DNA of 64,000 bases, taken from Polynucleobacter arcticus. GTDB lineage: Bacteria > Pseudomonadota > Gammaproteobacteria > Burkholderiales > Burkholderiaceae. The stretch is taken from positions 254,135 through 318,134 of the forward strand of contig NZ_CP028940.1 in NCBI RefSeq assembly GCF_013307205.1, given 5' to 3'. Position 1 is the stretch's first letter; every line of letters begins with the position of its first letter. The translations under genes and the position numbers were made by a program. Under the pieces are notes generated by a model. It was not told the DNA's origin, ran no database searches, and saw only the letters and a list, made by a program, of their open reading frames with translations. Below are positions 27,394-36,268 of the stretch, piece after piece.

Positions 27394-27597
27394 ATGACAG
27401 CACTACTTAGCTTGTTGATGAGCGCAGTCTTGTTTGGGTGCTCTTTATATCCGGACGTCAATCGTGACCCCGCCAAAAATAATCAAGCGACTTTTCGACA
27501 AGATGCCGTAGATTGTGCTCGAGCATATCCAGAGTCGGGATCTGGGACTCATATTAAGCAACGTATTGGCTGTATGAATCTAAAAGGTTGGCGCTAA
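27394..27597 (+). CDS. Small putative lipoprotein
   Basis: A 67-residue protein beginning MTALLSLLMSAVLFGCSLYP: a hydrophobic N-terminus ending in a lipobox-like LFGC (Cys16). The mature part has two more Cys (VDCARAYPESG, IGCMNLKGW), which may form a disulphide in the periplasm. No family recognised. Confidence 0.55.
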   Translation: MTALLSLLMSAVLFGCSLYPDVNRDPAKNNQATFRQDAVDCARAYPESGSGTHIKQRIGCMNLKGWR

Positions 27598-27647
27598 CGA
27601 CATCTCGTAAGTCTGTGGTGCATCCAGTGCAGTTGGGTACTTTCTTG

Positions 27648-27666
27648 GTTGAGAACAGTTCTCAAC
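27648..27666. promoter_or_regulatory. 19-bp perfect palindrome
   Basis: GTTGAGAAC, A, GTTCTCAAC: perfect 9-bp arms around one base, 110 bases upstream of the HiPIP start and with no T-tract. It looks like a dimeric repressor site. Confidence 0.5.
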
Positions 27667-27775
27667 AAAATAGCTAAGTAAATCAATAGCTTGGGCTGCC
27701 CATAGCTGAGTAATTTGATCTGCTCTATGATCCATTTAGTGCATTCTTTGTTCTATTTCACTTTCTGGAGTTCAT

Positions 27776-28084
27776 ATGAAAAATAGTCGTCGCCAATTTA
27801 TGATTTTGTCTGCTGCTGGTGCTTGCACATTAGCTTTGAACGGTCATGTTCAGGCTCAAGCCATGCTTGCTGAAACTGATCCACAAGCTGTTGCTTTGGG
27901 TTACAAGGCTGATGCCTCCAAAGTGGATAAAGCGAAATATCCTAAATACGCTGCAGGTCAAATTTGCAGCAACTGTGCCTTGTATCAAGGTAAAGCAGGT
28001 TCTGCCGCTGGTGGTTGCTCTTTGTTTGGTGCTAAGCAAGTTGCTGGCCCAGGCTGGTGCTCTGCTTACGCTAAGAAGGCTTAA
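27776..28084 (+). CDS. High-potential iron-sulfur protein (HiPIP)
   Basis: Periplasmic 4Fe-4S electron carrier. The 102-residue precursor has a Tat leader (SRRQFMILSAAGACTLAL) and four cluster Cys at 64, 67, 81 and 95 (CSNC, GGCSLF, GWCSAY), the classic HiPIP arrangement. A strong terminator follows, so it is probably monocistronic. Confidence 0.95.
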   Translation: MKNSRRQFMILSAAGACTLALNGHVQAQAMLAETDPQAVALGYKADASKVDKAKYPKYAAGQICSNCALYQGKAGSAAGGCSLFGAKQVAGPGWCSAYAKKA

Positions 28085-28111
28085 GCTCTGCTGACAGTTT
28101 GAGTATTCAGT

Positions 28112-28148
28112 AAAAATGGCTGCCCTACGAGGCAGCCATTTTTTTTAC
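28112..28148 (+). terminator. Rho-independent terminator after HiPIP gene
   Basis: AAAAATGGCTGCC, loop CTACGA, GGCAGCCATTTTT with a continuing T-tract; 28 bases after the stop codon. Confidence 0.93.
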
Positions 28149-28212
28149 TTATTCTGGCCATTTCTGGAGAACAGCTCCCGCGGCAAGCTGGGAGTCTGAT
28201 TGTACTGCTTGA

Positions 28213-28359
28213 TTATTGTTGCTTAGTGGCTGCAATCGACAAAATGCAGTCCTTGATACCGTAGTTGTGATATTTCCCGGCATTTTCCTTTTTAAGGGAT
28301 TGGGCGCACTCCAAAACAGAGTTGCGAACATTGGTTTTGGGGGTGGCATTGGTGGTCAT
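28213..28359 (-). CDS. Putative small ORF, 48 residues
   Basis: Minus-strand frame starting MTTNATPKTNVRN, then SVLECAQSLKKENAGKYHNY and a short tail ending KQQ. An upstream ATG at 28374 adds five residues. Composition is protein-like, with two Cys and an amphipathic helix. I recognise no family. Another frame over the same bases (28149-28349) is longer but has poorer composition. Confidence 0.3.
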   Translation of the reverse strand: MTTNATPKTNVRNSVLECAQSLKKENAGKYHNYGIKDCILSIAATKQQ

Positions 28360-28507
28360 AGTACGAATTCTCATGATCTATTGGTTTGGTAAAAACTGCT
28401 TTTAGAGCATATTCCAAAAAATCGAGTGCTGCCTAATAAACCTATAAAATTAATACCTATTTACTTATTTGTCTATTAAAGCGAAAGCGCGAAGTCCTAT
28501 TTACTAT

Positions 28508-30037
28508 ATGACCCAAGTCATCCCAGCCACCCCAGTCATTCTTTGCGGCGGATCCGGTACACGGCTATGGCCTTTATCGCGCTCGGGCTTTCCGAAGCAG
28601 TTTTTAGTGCTTTCTGGGGATAACTCCAGTCAGAGTTTGTTTCAACAGGCAATCGAGAGAATTCACTCTATCGGAAGCACTCAGATTCAATTGGGTACTA
28701 CCTTGATTGTGACCAATGAAGACCATCGCTTTTTAGCTTTGGATCAATTGCGAGAACTCAAAGAGGTGCGAGCTACCTTATTGCTTGAGCCATCAGGCCG
28801 CAATACTGCTCCAGCACTGACCTTGGCAGCATTCTGCGCAATGGATGGCGAGCTGAATGAGCAGATGAATGAGCAGATGAATGCGCAGGGTGGATCCCAT
28901 GATCCTATTTTGATCATCACTCCAGCTGACCAAACAGTCAAAAATTCAATAGCTTTTACTAAAGCCTTGCAAGATTGTGTGGCTCTGGTTGCTAGCGATA
29001 CGACTAATCAAACGATTGCCATTTTAGGTATTACGCCAACTGCTCCTGAAACTGGCTATGGTTACATTCGTCGTAGTACTGTAGTTGGATCTCATCATGA
29101 ATACACAGTGGAAGCGTTTGTTGAAAAGCCGGATGCCAAGACTGCCCAAACCTATTTAGAAGACGGTAACTATCTTTGGAATAGCGGCATGTTTGTCATG
29201 CGTGCGAGCACTTGGCTTGCCGCTTTAAAAGAATTCCGTCCCGATATTTTTGGTGCAACTGAAACGGCTTGGGTTGGTAAGACGACAGATCAATCAGGTC
29301 AAACTACTTTTGTACGTCCGGACAAGGTAATTTTTAATACTATTCCTAGCGAGTCGATTGACTATGCGGTGATTGAAAAGTGCCCCAAATCCAATTTTTC
29401 CATCAAGATGGTTGAGCTCGATGCCGGCTGGAATGACCTGGGTGCATGGGATGCCGTATGGCAAGTGGGTCAACAAGATGGCGAAGGTAATGTCACTTCT
29501 GGTGATACGTTACTGAGTAACACCAAGAACTCCTTGATTCATGCTAGCACCCGTTTGGTGAGCGCAGTAGGAGTGGAAAATTTGATTATCGTTGAGACGG
29601 CAGATGCCGTATTGGTGGCCGATCGGTCCAATAGCCAAGATGTGAAACACATCGTCAATCAATTAGACACACAGCAGCGGGAAGAAAAAAACCTCCACCG
29701 TAAAGTTGCGCGCCCTTGGGGTTGGTACGACAGTGTGGATGAAGGCGAACGATTTAAGGTCAAGCGTATTCAGGTGAAGCCGGGGGCGAGCCTCTCTTTG
29801 CAAATGCATCACCATCGTGCCGAGCACTGGATTGTGGTTAAAGGGGTTGCAGAGATTACCAATGGTGATCAAGTGATCACATTGACTGAGAATCAAAGTA
29901 CGTATATTCCGCAAGGACAAACCCATCGCTTAGCCAATCCCGGAACAACTCCTTTGGAGATTATTGAGGTGCAGTCTGGGAGCTACTTGGGTGAAGACGA
30001 TATTGTGCGGTTTGAAGATACCTATGGGCGTAGCTAA
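28508..30037 (+). CDS. manC: Mannose-1-phosphate guanylyltransferase / mannose-6-phosphate isomerase
   Basis: Makes GDP-mannose for the polysaccharide locus. The N-terminal nucleotidyltransferase has VILCGGSGTRLWPLSRSGFPK, ILITPADQ-type sequence and VEKPD; the C-terminal cupin isomerase has RPWGWYDSVDEGERFKVKRI and the metal-site stretch LQMHHHRAEHWIVVKG. I chose ATG 28508 (MTQVIPATPV); an upstream TTG at 28469 would add 13 residues. A 12-bp repeat (28859-28882) encodes the Asn-Glu-Gln-Met run in the first domain. Confidence 0.93.
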   Translation: MTQVIPATPVILCGGSGTRLWPLSRSGFPKQFLVLSGDNSSQSLFQQAIERIHSIGSTQIQLGTTLIVTNEDHRFLALDQLRELKEVRATLLLEPSGRNTAPALTLAAFCAMDGELNEQMNEQMNAQGGSHDPILIITPADQTVKNSIAFTKALQDCVALVASDTTNQTIAILGITPTAPETGYGYIRRSTVVGSHHEYTVEAFVEKPDAKTAQTYLEDGNYLWNSGMFVMRASTWLAALKEFRPDIFGATETAWVGKTTDQSGQTTFVRPDKVIFNTIPSESIDYAVIEKCPKSNFSIKMVELDAGWNDLGAWDAVWQVGQQDGEGNVTSGDTLLSNTKNSLIHASTRLVSAVGVENLIIVETADAVLVADRSNSQDVKHIVNQLDTQQREEKNLHRKVARPWGWYDSVDEGERFKVKRIQVKPGASLSLQMHHHRAEHWIVVKGVAEITNGDQVITLTENQSTYIPQGQTHRLANPGTTPLEIIEVQSGSYLGEDDIVRFEDTYGRS

Positions 30038-30100
30038 GAATTACCAGAAAAATGATTAACGATGTAGATTGAAAAACTAGATAAAGAAACTAATAAAGTT

Positions 30101-31231
30101 ATGACCACTAAACAAAAAGTAGCTCTCATCACCGGTATCACTGGCCAAGATGGTTCCTACCTTGCCGAGTTCCTTTTAGAGAAAGGTTATATCGTTCACG
30201 GTATTAAGCGCCGTGCCTCTTCTTTTAATACCGAGCGCATTGATCATCTGTATCAAGATCCCCACGTTAATCATCCAGACCTCATTCTGCATTACGGTGA
30301 TTTAACGGATACCAGTAACTTGGTGCGCATTATTCAAGAATGCCAGCCTGATGAGATTTATAACTTAGGTGCTCAGTCTCATGTAGCGGTATCTTTTGAA
30401 TCTCCTGAGTACACGGCAGATGTCGATGCGATGGGCCCACTCCGAATGCTTGAAGCTATTCGGATCTTGGGTTTGGAGAAAAAGACCCGCTTTTATCAAG
30501 CCTCTACTTCTGAGCTCTATGGCTTAGTGCAAGAAATTCCGCAAAAAGAGACTACCCCGTTTTATCCACGTAGTCCTTATGCAGTAGCAAAGCTTTATGC
30601 CTATTGGATTACCGTGAACTACCGTGAAGCCTATGGCATGTATGCATGTAATGGCATCTTGTTTAACCATGAGTCTAAGCGCCGTGGTGAAACCTTTGTA
30701 ACCCGTAAGGTCACTCGTGGTTTAGCCAATATTGCACAAGGTTTAGAGAAATGTCTTTACATGGGCAATATTGACGCCTTACGTGACTGGGGTCATGCCA
30801 AAGACTATGTCCGTATGCAGTGGTTGATGTTGCAACAAGATAAGCCGGATGATTTTGTGATTGCGACAGGTGTGCAGTTCACTGTTCGTGAATTCATTAC
30901 CCGTAGCGCTAAACAGTTAGGCATCACCCTTAAATTTGAAGGAAAGGCCGAAAATGAACAAGCTATTGTTGCAAGCATTGAGGGCGATAAAGCACCAGCA
31001 CTAAAAGTGGGCGATGTGATTGTGCAAATCGATCCACGCTACTATCGTCCTACTGAAGTAGAGACCCTCTTGGGTGATCCTACTAAAGCCAAAGAGAAGC
31101 TGGGCTGGGTTCCAGAAATTACGCTAGATCAAATGATTGTCGAGATGGTTGCCAACGACTTGGATCAAGCTAAGCAACATGCCCTACTGAGTAAGCATGG
31201 TTACTCTGTAGCAGTGGGTAAAGAAAACTAA
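30101..31231 (+). CDS. gmd: GDP-mannose 4,6-dehydratase
   Basis: Converts GDP-mannose to GDP-4-keto-6-deoxymannose. The 376-residue SDR protein has the nucleotide motif [15 protein letters not shown], catalytic TSELYG and YAVAK ([12 protein letters not shown]), and [15 protein letters not shown]. It lies between manC and fcl, the standard GDP-fucose order. Confidence 0.96.
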   Translation: MTTKQKVALITGITGQDGSYLAEFLLEKGYIVHGIKRRASSFNTERIDHLYQDPHVNHPDLILHYGDLTDTSNLVRIIQECQPDEIYNLGAQSHVAVSFESPEYTADVDAMGPLRMLEAIRILGLEKKTRFYQASTSELYGLVQEIPQKETTPFYPRSPYAVAKLYAYWITVNYREAYGMYACNGILFNHESKRRGETFVTRKVTRGLANIAQGLEKCLYMGNIDALRDWGHAKDYVRMQWLMLQQDKPDDFVIATGVQFTVREFITRSAKQLGITLKFEGKAENEQAIVASIEGDKAPALKVGDVIVQIDPRYYRPTEVETLLGDPTKAKEKLGWVPEITLDQMIVEMVANDLDQAKQHALLSKHGYSVAVGKEN

Positions 31232-31307
31232 GAACTAAGAACTAAGAACAAAGAACAAAAAGTAAAATCAAAAAAGATAAAAAGATAAAAAGATAAAAAG
31301 ATAAAAA
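31229..31307. repeat. Heptamer and octamer tandem repeats before fcl
   Basis: TAAGAAC-type heptamers (about 31229-31256) are followed by four exact copies of GATAAAAA at 31276-31307, ending 8 bases before the fcl ATG. They occupy the ribosome-binding region. Confidence 0.8.
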
Positions 31308-31315
31308 GCATCAGC

Positions 31316-32293
31316 ATGAGTAAAGATCTGAATCAAAAGATTTATGTTGCCGGCCATCGTGGCATGGTGGGTTCTGCCATTGTGCGTAATCTTCAAGCCA
31401 AAGGCTTTACTAATATCGTTACCCGCACGCATAGCGAGTTAGATCTGACCAATCAAGCCGCTGTAGAAGCGTTCTTCCAGACTGAGAAGCCTGATCAAGT
31501 CTATTTAGCGGCTGCTAAGGTGGGTGGTATTCATGCGAACAACACATTTCCGGCCGAGTTCATTTATCAAAACCTCATGATGGAAGCCAACGTGATTCAT
31601 CAGGCTTTTGTCAGTGGAGTCAAAAAACTCTTGTTCTTGGGATCAAGTTGCATATATCCAAAGCTGGCCCCGCAACCGATGAGTGAGTCTGCCTTATTGA
31701 CTGGAACGCTTGAGCCAACCAATGAGCCTTATGCCATTGCCAAGATTGCGGGCATTAAATTGTGTGAAAGCTACAACCGCCAGTATGGTCAAACTCACGG
31801 AATAGATTACCGCTCAGTCATGCCGACTAATCTCTATGGTCCTGGGGATAACTACCACCCTGAAAATAGCCATGTGATACCCGCACTCATCAGACGGTTT
31901 CACGAAGCAAAAATACATCAATATCCTGAAGTGGTTATCTGGGGGACGGGGAAGCCCAAGCGCGAGTTTTTGTATGTCGATGATATGGCGGCTGCTTCGG
32001 TATTTGTGATGGACTTAGAAAAAGAGATTTATGAATCCCATAGCAACCCAATGGAAAGCCACATCAATGTGGGCTACGGTAGTGATGTAACGATTGCGGA
32101 GTTGGCACGTGAAGTGGCCAATGCGACTGGGTATGAAGGGGGGATTAGCTTTGACTCTAATAAGCCGGATGGCGCCCCACGTAAATGGATGGATTCATCA
32201 AAATTACATGGTTTGGGATGGGCTCCACTGGTAGAGTTGCCGGTAGGATTGCAAAGCGCCTATCAAGCTTACCTTGCCACATTAAAACTGTAG
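31316..32293 (+). CDS. fcl: GDP-L-fucose synthase
   Basis: Epimerises and reduces the Gmd product to GDP-L-fucose. The 325-residue SDR has [28 protein letters not shown] and the catalytic YAIAK ([10 protein letters not shown]). The purine repeat directly upstream replaces a normal Shine-Dalgarno, so expression may depend on repeat number. Confidence 0.95.
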   Translation: MSKDLNQKIYVAGHRGMVGSAIVRNLQAKGFTNIVTRTHSELDLTNQAAVEAFFQTEKPDQVYLAAAKVGGIHANNTFPAEFIYQNLMMEANVIHQAFVSGVKKLLFLGSSCIYPKLAPQPMSESALLTGTLEPTNEPYAIAKIAGIKLCESYNRQYGQTHGIDYRSVMPTNLYGPGDNYHPENSHVIPALIRRFHEAKIHQYPEVVIWGTGKPKREFLYVDDMAAASVFVMDLEKEIYESHSNPMESHINVGYGSDVTIAELAREVANATGYEGGISFDSNKPDGAPRKWMDSSKLHGLGWAPLVELPVGLQSAYQAYLATLKL

Positions 32294-32433
32294 TAATCGG
32301 GTTACTGTGAATATTCAATTTGGACTGTTTATTCAAGTATCTGCCACTAATATCGGTAGCGGCCTAAATCATTTGCGAGAGATGCGCGCTTTTTGGTAAA
32401 GAAATTTCACGCATTACGAGGGTTAATTGAATA

Positions 32434-33057
32434 ATGAAGATTATTGCTCACCGAGGTCTTTGGTTTAAACCAGATGAAAAAAATACACTAGTAGCATTTG
32501 AACGCGCCTTGCAAAATGGATTTGGTATTGAAACTGATTTTAGGGATCGCAATGGGGAGCTGGTCATTAGCCATGATCCTGCAGCAGCTGATTCAATTGA
32601 GGCAAATGTATTCTTTGAATTATGCAATCAATATCCAGATGCGGACCCACATGCCATAAATATAAAATCCGATGGTTTGCAAAAATTACTTGCCCCACAT
32701 CTCCTTGCATGGAGTCCTGATCGATATTTCGTATTTGACATGTCAGTGCCAGACTCCCTGGGCTATCTCAAGCAAAACATGAATACGTTTACCCGGGTAA
32801 GTGAGTACGAGTCTTACCAAGATTTTGATGGAAAAACTACTGGTGTCTGGTTAGATGGGTTTGGTGGGGAATGGTTTGGGGCTGAGCAAATCGATCATTA
32901 CTTGGCACTAGGTAATTCTGTAGCAATAGTATCTCCTGAGCTACACGGACGAGATCATGAATCGCTTTGGGCTAAGATTAAATCGCTGTACACTTCAAAT
33001 ATGTCATTAATGCTTTGCACAGATTTGCCCTTAGAGGCAAAGAAATATTTCTCATGA
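32434..33057 (+). CDS. GDPD-like phosphodiesterase domain protein
   Basis: A 207-residue protein of the glycerophosphodiester phosphodiesterase superfamily. It keeps the catalytic set His6-Arg7 (IIAHRGLW), Glu33 and Asp35 (GIETDFRD) and His47 (VISHD), but is shorter than typical GDPDs. It is first of five genes that overlap by 4 bases each. Its substrate is unknown; context suggests a sugar- or glycerol-phosphate linked to the surface glycan. Confidence 0.75.
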   Translation: MKIIAHRGLWFKPDEKNTLVAFERALQNGFGIETDFRDRNGELVISHDPAAADSIEANVFFELCNQYPDADPHAINIKSDGLQKLLAPHLLAWSPDRYFVFDMSVPDSLGYLKQNMNTFTRVSEYESYQDFDGKTTGVWLDGFGGEWFGAEQIDHYLALGNSVAIVSPELHGRDHESLWAKIKSLYTSNMSLMLCTDLPLEAKKYFS

Positions 33058-33686
33058 TTAAAATCAAGTGCGTTATTTTCGATATGGATGGCGTCTTGAT
33101 AGATGCTCGTGATTGGCACTACGAAGCCTTAAATAGAGCTTTGGCAATCTTTGGTTTTCAAATTTCAAGGCATGATCACCTGGTTACTTATGATGGTCTG
33201 CCAACCACGAAGAAGCTAGAAATCCTGAGCACGCATTCTCAATTACCAAATCAATTGCATGGCTTTATTAATGATCTGAAGCAAATCTTCACCATGGATA
33301 TTACGATGACAAAATGTGCTCCTACATTCTGTCATGAGTATGCTATTTCAAGATTAAAAAGTGATGGATATCGCATGGCGGTTTGCTCAAACTCTATCCG
33401 AGATACCATTACTTCGATGTTGTCTAAAGCAGCCTTAATTGATTACTTTGATTTTTATTTATCCAATCAAGATGTGACTAAATCCAAACCTGACCCCGAG
33501 ATCTATTTAAAAGCAATTCAGCGCTTTGGAGTGCACCCGAGTGAGTGTCTAGTATTGGAAGATAATGCCAATGGCATTCGTGCAGCCAAGGATGCTGGAG
33601 CTCATGTAATGAAGATTGATCAAGTGACGGATGTGAGCTACGCCAATATTGTGAAATATATTCAAAAGATTGAGGCGACTTCATGA
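33054..33686 (+). CDS. HAD-family phosphatase
   Basis: A 210-residue HAD subfamily I enzyme with all motifs: nucleophile FDMDGV (Asp10, Asp12), SNS (motif II), KSKPDPEIY (motif III Lys) and VLEDNANGI (motif IV). The cap is beta-phosphoglucomutase-like. ATG 33054 overlaps the GDPD stop (ATGA); an upstream in-frame ATG at 33015 lies inside the previous gene. The probable role is dephosphorylation of a phospho-sugar intermediate. Confidence 0.85.
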   Translation: MIKIKCVIFDMDGVLIDARDWHYEALNRALAIFGFQISRHDHLVTYDGLPTTKKLEILSTHSQLPNQLHGFINDLKQIFTMDITMTKCAPTFCHEYAISRLKSDGYRMAVCSNSIRDTITSMLSKAALIDYFDFYLSNQDVTKSKPDPEIYLKAIQRFGVHPSECLVLEDNANGIRAAKDAGAHVMKIDQVTDVSYANIVKYIQKIEATS

Positions 33687-34411
33687 TTAATGTACTTATT
33701 CCGCTGAGCGGCGGATCCAAGTTCTTTGATTCTGAGGAATATTTTTATCCAAAAATGCTGGTTGAGATCTTGGGTAAACCCATGATTCAGCATGCTATTG
33801 AAAATCTGCAGACATTGCGGGAAGATTTGCAATTTACCTTTGTAGTTAAAAAAAGTGACTGTACTCAGTTTCACTTAGATGACACTCTCCGACTCTTGAC
33901 TGATGCAGAATGCAAGATTGTCGTTCTGGACGAAGAGACTAAGGGCGCTGCCTGTAGCGCTTTAATGGCTATTGATGCTATCAATAATGATGATCCCTTG
34001 GTGATTGCCAACTTTGATCAAGTGATTGATTGCAATCTTTCTGAGTTGTATGATGAATTTCATAATTCAGACAGTGATGCAGGGTGTCTTGTTTTCAGTA
34101 CGACTCATCCTCGATGGTCATTTGTTTTGCTTGATGAGCAGGATTGCGTACTAGAGACTGCAGAAAAGAGGCCCTTGAGCCGAAATGCCATCGCCGGTTT
34201 TTATTGCTATAAGCAAGGCAAAGATTTTGTTGAGGCTGCCAAGTCAATGATTTTGAAATCTTGCTCTAACGCAGATGTATTTTATATTTCCCCTACCTTT
34301 AACGAGTTAATTCTTAAGGGTAAGAGCATCAAGGCACTTCGCATCCCTAACGAAAAATATCATAGCTTCTATACGCCTCAAAAAATTGAAGAGTACGAGA
34401 AGGGTTTATGA
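33683..34411 (+). CDS. Nucleotidyltransferase-like protein with altered signature
   Basis: A 242-residue protein with a glycosyltransferase-A/NTP-transferase fold: the start IPLSGGSKFFDSEE replaces the usual GxGxR with a Lys at position 13, followed by PKML (Lys24) and GKPMIQHAIENL. The metal site appears as VIANFDQVID. It is a paralogue of the gene at 34734. The changed signature suggests altered substrate or reduced activity. Overlaps both neighbours by 4 bases. Confidence 0.75.
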   Translation: MINVLIPLSGGSKFFDSEEYFYPKMLVEILGKPMIQHAIENLQTLREDLQFTFVVKKSDCTQFHLDDTLRLLTDAECKIVVLDEETKGAACSALMAIDAINNDDPLVIANFDQVIDCNLSELYDEFHNSDSDAGCLVFSTTHPRWSFVLLDEQDCVLETAEKRPLSRNAIAGFYCYKQGKDFVEAAKSMILKSCSNADVFYISPTFNELILKGKSIKALRIPNEKYHSFYTPQKIEEYEKGL

Positions 34412-34737
34412 AAAAGTATCAACTAAACACGATGACCAAGGGGTGGTTTGTTGGTGACTTCTCGCCAACCATCATTAAAACTCAAGAAGTTGAGGTGGGC
34501 GTTAAGCAGTATCTCAAGAATGAATATGAAGAAACGCACCATCATAAAATTGCCACCGAAGTTACGGTAATCGTCTCTGGAAAAGTGCGTATGAATGGTG
34601 AGATTTTTGTTGCTGGCGATATCATCGTTATCGAGCCGGGGGAGTCTACCGATTTTGAAGTTTTAGAAGATGTCACAACGGTAGTTGTGAAATACCCTGG
34701 TGCTCAAAACGATAAATATATGGGTGCATCAAGTTGA
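34408..34737 (+). CDS. Small cupin-like protein
   Basis: A 109-residue protein with a single cupin barrel: YEETHHHKIATEVTVIVSGK with a His44-His46 cluster, then DIIVIEPGESTDFEVLED. This could be a sugar isomerase, epimerase or metal-binding regulator. It overlaps both nucleotidyltransferase genes by 4 bases (ATGA and TTGA). Confidence 0.7.
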   Translation: MKKYQLNTMTKGWFVGDFSPTIIKTQEVEVGVKQYLKNEYEETHHHKIATEVTVIVSGKVRMNGEIFVAGDIIVIEPGESTDFEVLEDVTTVVVKYPGAQNDKYMGASS

Positions 34738-35462
34738 ACATAGTAATTCCGATGGCAGGCCTGGGCTCTCGCTTTGTCAAGGCAGGTTACCAAGCCCCAA
34801 AACCGTTAATTGATGTTGCCGGGAAGCCTATGATTGTGAGGGTGATGGAAAACCTGCAACAACCCGGAGCTACATTTACTTTATTGGCTAGAAAAGAACA
34901 TATTGATAGCAATCAAGGGCTAGTTGCCCAAATACAGTCAGACTTTAATGCAGTGTTTGTTCCCATTGATAAATTGACTGAAGGCACCGCTTGCACCGTT
35001 TTATTCGCTAGGTCTCATCTTGATCCTAATCAGGAAGTAGTTATCGCTAATTCTGATCAAATTATTGACAACTGCTTTACTCAGTTTTTGATCGATGCCA
35101 AGGTAAGGGATCTAGATGGATCGATCTTGACTTTTATTGATGCAGAGTTAAATCCGAAATGGTCCTTTGCGAAGATTGATGCTGCGGGATTGGTTACTGA
35201 AGTTCAGGAAAAAAAAGTCATCTCTGAATTTGCAACAGTAGGAATCTATTATTTTAAACGTGCCGACGAGCTGGTTGACAGCATCATTCAGATGATCATT
35301 GAAAATGACCGTGTGAATAACGAATTTTATACATGCCCCGTTTATAACTACCTCATTCGCGAGGGAAAAAAGGTGGGCATATTTAACATAGACCAATCCC
35401 AAATGCATGGAATTGGCACCCCAGAAGATTTAAACACCTACCTGAAGCTTATTCAAGGTTAA
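34734..35462 (+). CDS. Sugar-phosphate nucleotidyltransferase
   Basis: A 242-residue protein with an intact signature: MAGLGSRFVKAGYQAPKPL (Gly9, Gly11, Arg13, Lys23), metal site VIANSDQIID, and GIGTPEDLNTYL at the end. It probably couples NTP to a sugar or polyol phosphate made with the preceding enzymes. TTG start overlaps the cupin stop. The first nucleotidyltransferase in the cassette is a close structural match. Confidence 0.8.
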   Translation: MNIVIPMAGLGSRFVKAGYQAPKPLIDVAGKPMIVRVMENLQQPGATFTLLARKEHIDSNQGLVAQIQSDFNAVFVPIDKLTEGTACTVLFARSHLDPNQEVVIANSDQIIDNCFTQFLIDAKVRDLDGSILTFIDAELNPKWSFAKIDAAGLVTEVQEKKVISEFATVGIYYFKRADELVDSIIQMIIENDRVNNEFYTCPVYNYLIREGKKVGIFNIDQSQMHGIGTPEDLNTYLKLIQG

Positions 35463-35470
35463 CACTCTCT

Positions 35471-36253
35471 ATGGGTACTGTTTCATCTTTTCTTCAGCCG
35501 CTTAAAGAAAATATTAAATTCCGTTTACGGTGGCGGTACCTGTGGAAAGATTGGTTTTTAGGAAGACATGCTTGTCTTGGGTATGACGTTCTAAAGTACT
35601 ACGACAAACTACCAAGAGAGGTTAACTTTCAAAAAGGTCGTGCAGATCTTTTGCTGCGGTATTGGGCTGATAAATCACTTCTACCAATCAGTAGTCGACT
35701 TTCCCCATTGATGGCAAGAAACGATGTGCTACCGCACATTCGTCAGTTAGAGTTTTTTAATTGCTTACCGATGCATCCACCCCGATTTATTTTGATGGAT
35801 TCATTTGCAGAGCTTACAGATCAATTGTTTACGCAACGTTCTGAAGGGTGGCAATTTTGTTGCGCCTATAGCGATTTAGTTCAGGAGAAGTCATTTTCTG
35901 AAGAGTATGAAAGTAATGGCCTGCTACCCATTGAAAATATGAGGCAGGTCTACTTAGAGCTGTTTAGTTTTTTTATCAATAGGTGGGGTGCTGTACCTAT
36001 TTACTTTTTACACTTTCCAATTGCCCTAGAAACTCGGGAAAACTTGAGAAAACGGCATGCGGCAATGATTGAAATTATCCATCAGATAGCACTGGAATAT
36101 CCTAATGTTCACTCCATTGCAATTGATGAGTCAAGTGTTCAGTGGCCTAACAATACTCCTGAGGAGTTAAAGGCTTTTCCTTATCATTATGATGAGGAAA
36201 CTTATCTCGCATTTAAGAAAAATATTGAGCAAGTAGCGCCATTACAGCGTTAA
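35471..36253 (+). CDS. Unknown protein in polysaccharide locus, SGNH-like features
   Basis: A 260-residue protein without a family I can name. MDSFAELTDQLF near residue 108 could be the Ser block of an SGNH hydrolase and FPYHYDEETYLAF near the C-terminus its Asp/His block, as in capsule-associated esterases. This is speculative. It follows the five-gene cassette after 8 bases and is the last gene on this strand before two minus-strand genes. Confidence 0.5.
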   Translation: MGTVSSFLQPLKENIKFRLRWRYLWKDWFLGRHACLGYDVLKYYDKLPREVNFQKGRADLLLRYWADKSLLPISSRLSPLMARNDVLPHIRQLEFFNCLPMHPPRFILMDSFAELTDQLFTQRSEGWQFCCAYSDLVQEKSFSEEYESNGLLPIENMRQVYLELFSFFINRWGAVPIYFLHFPIALETRENLRKRHAAMIEIIHQIALEYPNVHSIAIDESSVQWPNNTPEELKAFPYHYDEETYLAFKKNIEQVAPLQR

Positions 36254-36268
36254 GTACTTGTTGATGAA

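Noticed and set aside
28149..28349. 66-residue minus-strand ORF
   Set aside because: Composition is Pro/Ser/Asn-rich and unlike a folded protein; the other minus-strand frame (28213-28359) is more plausible.
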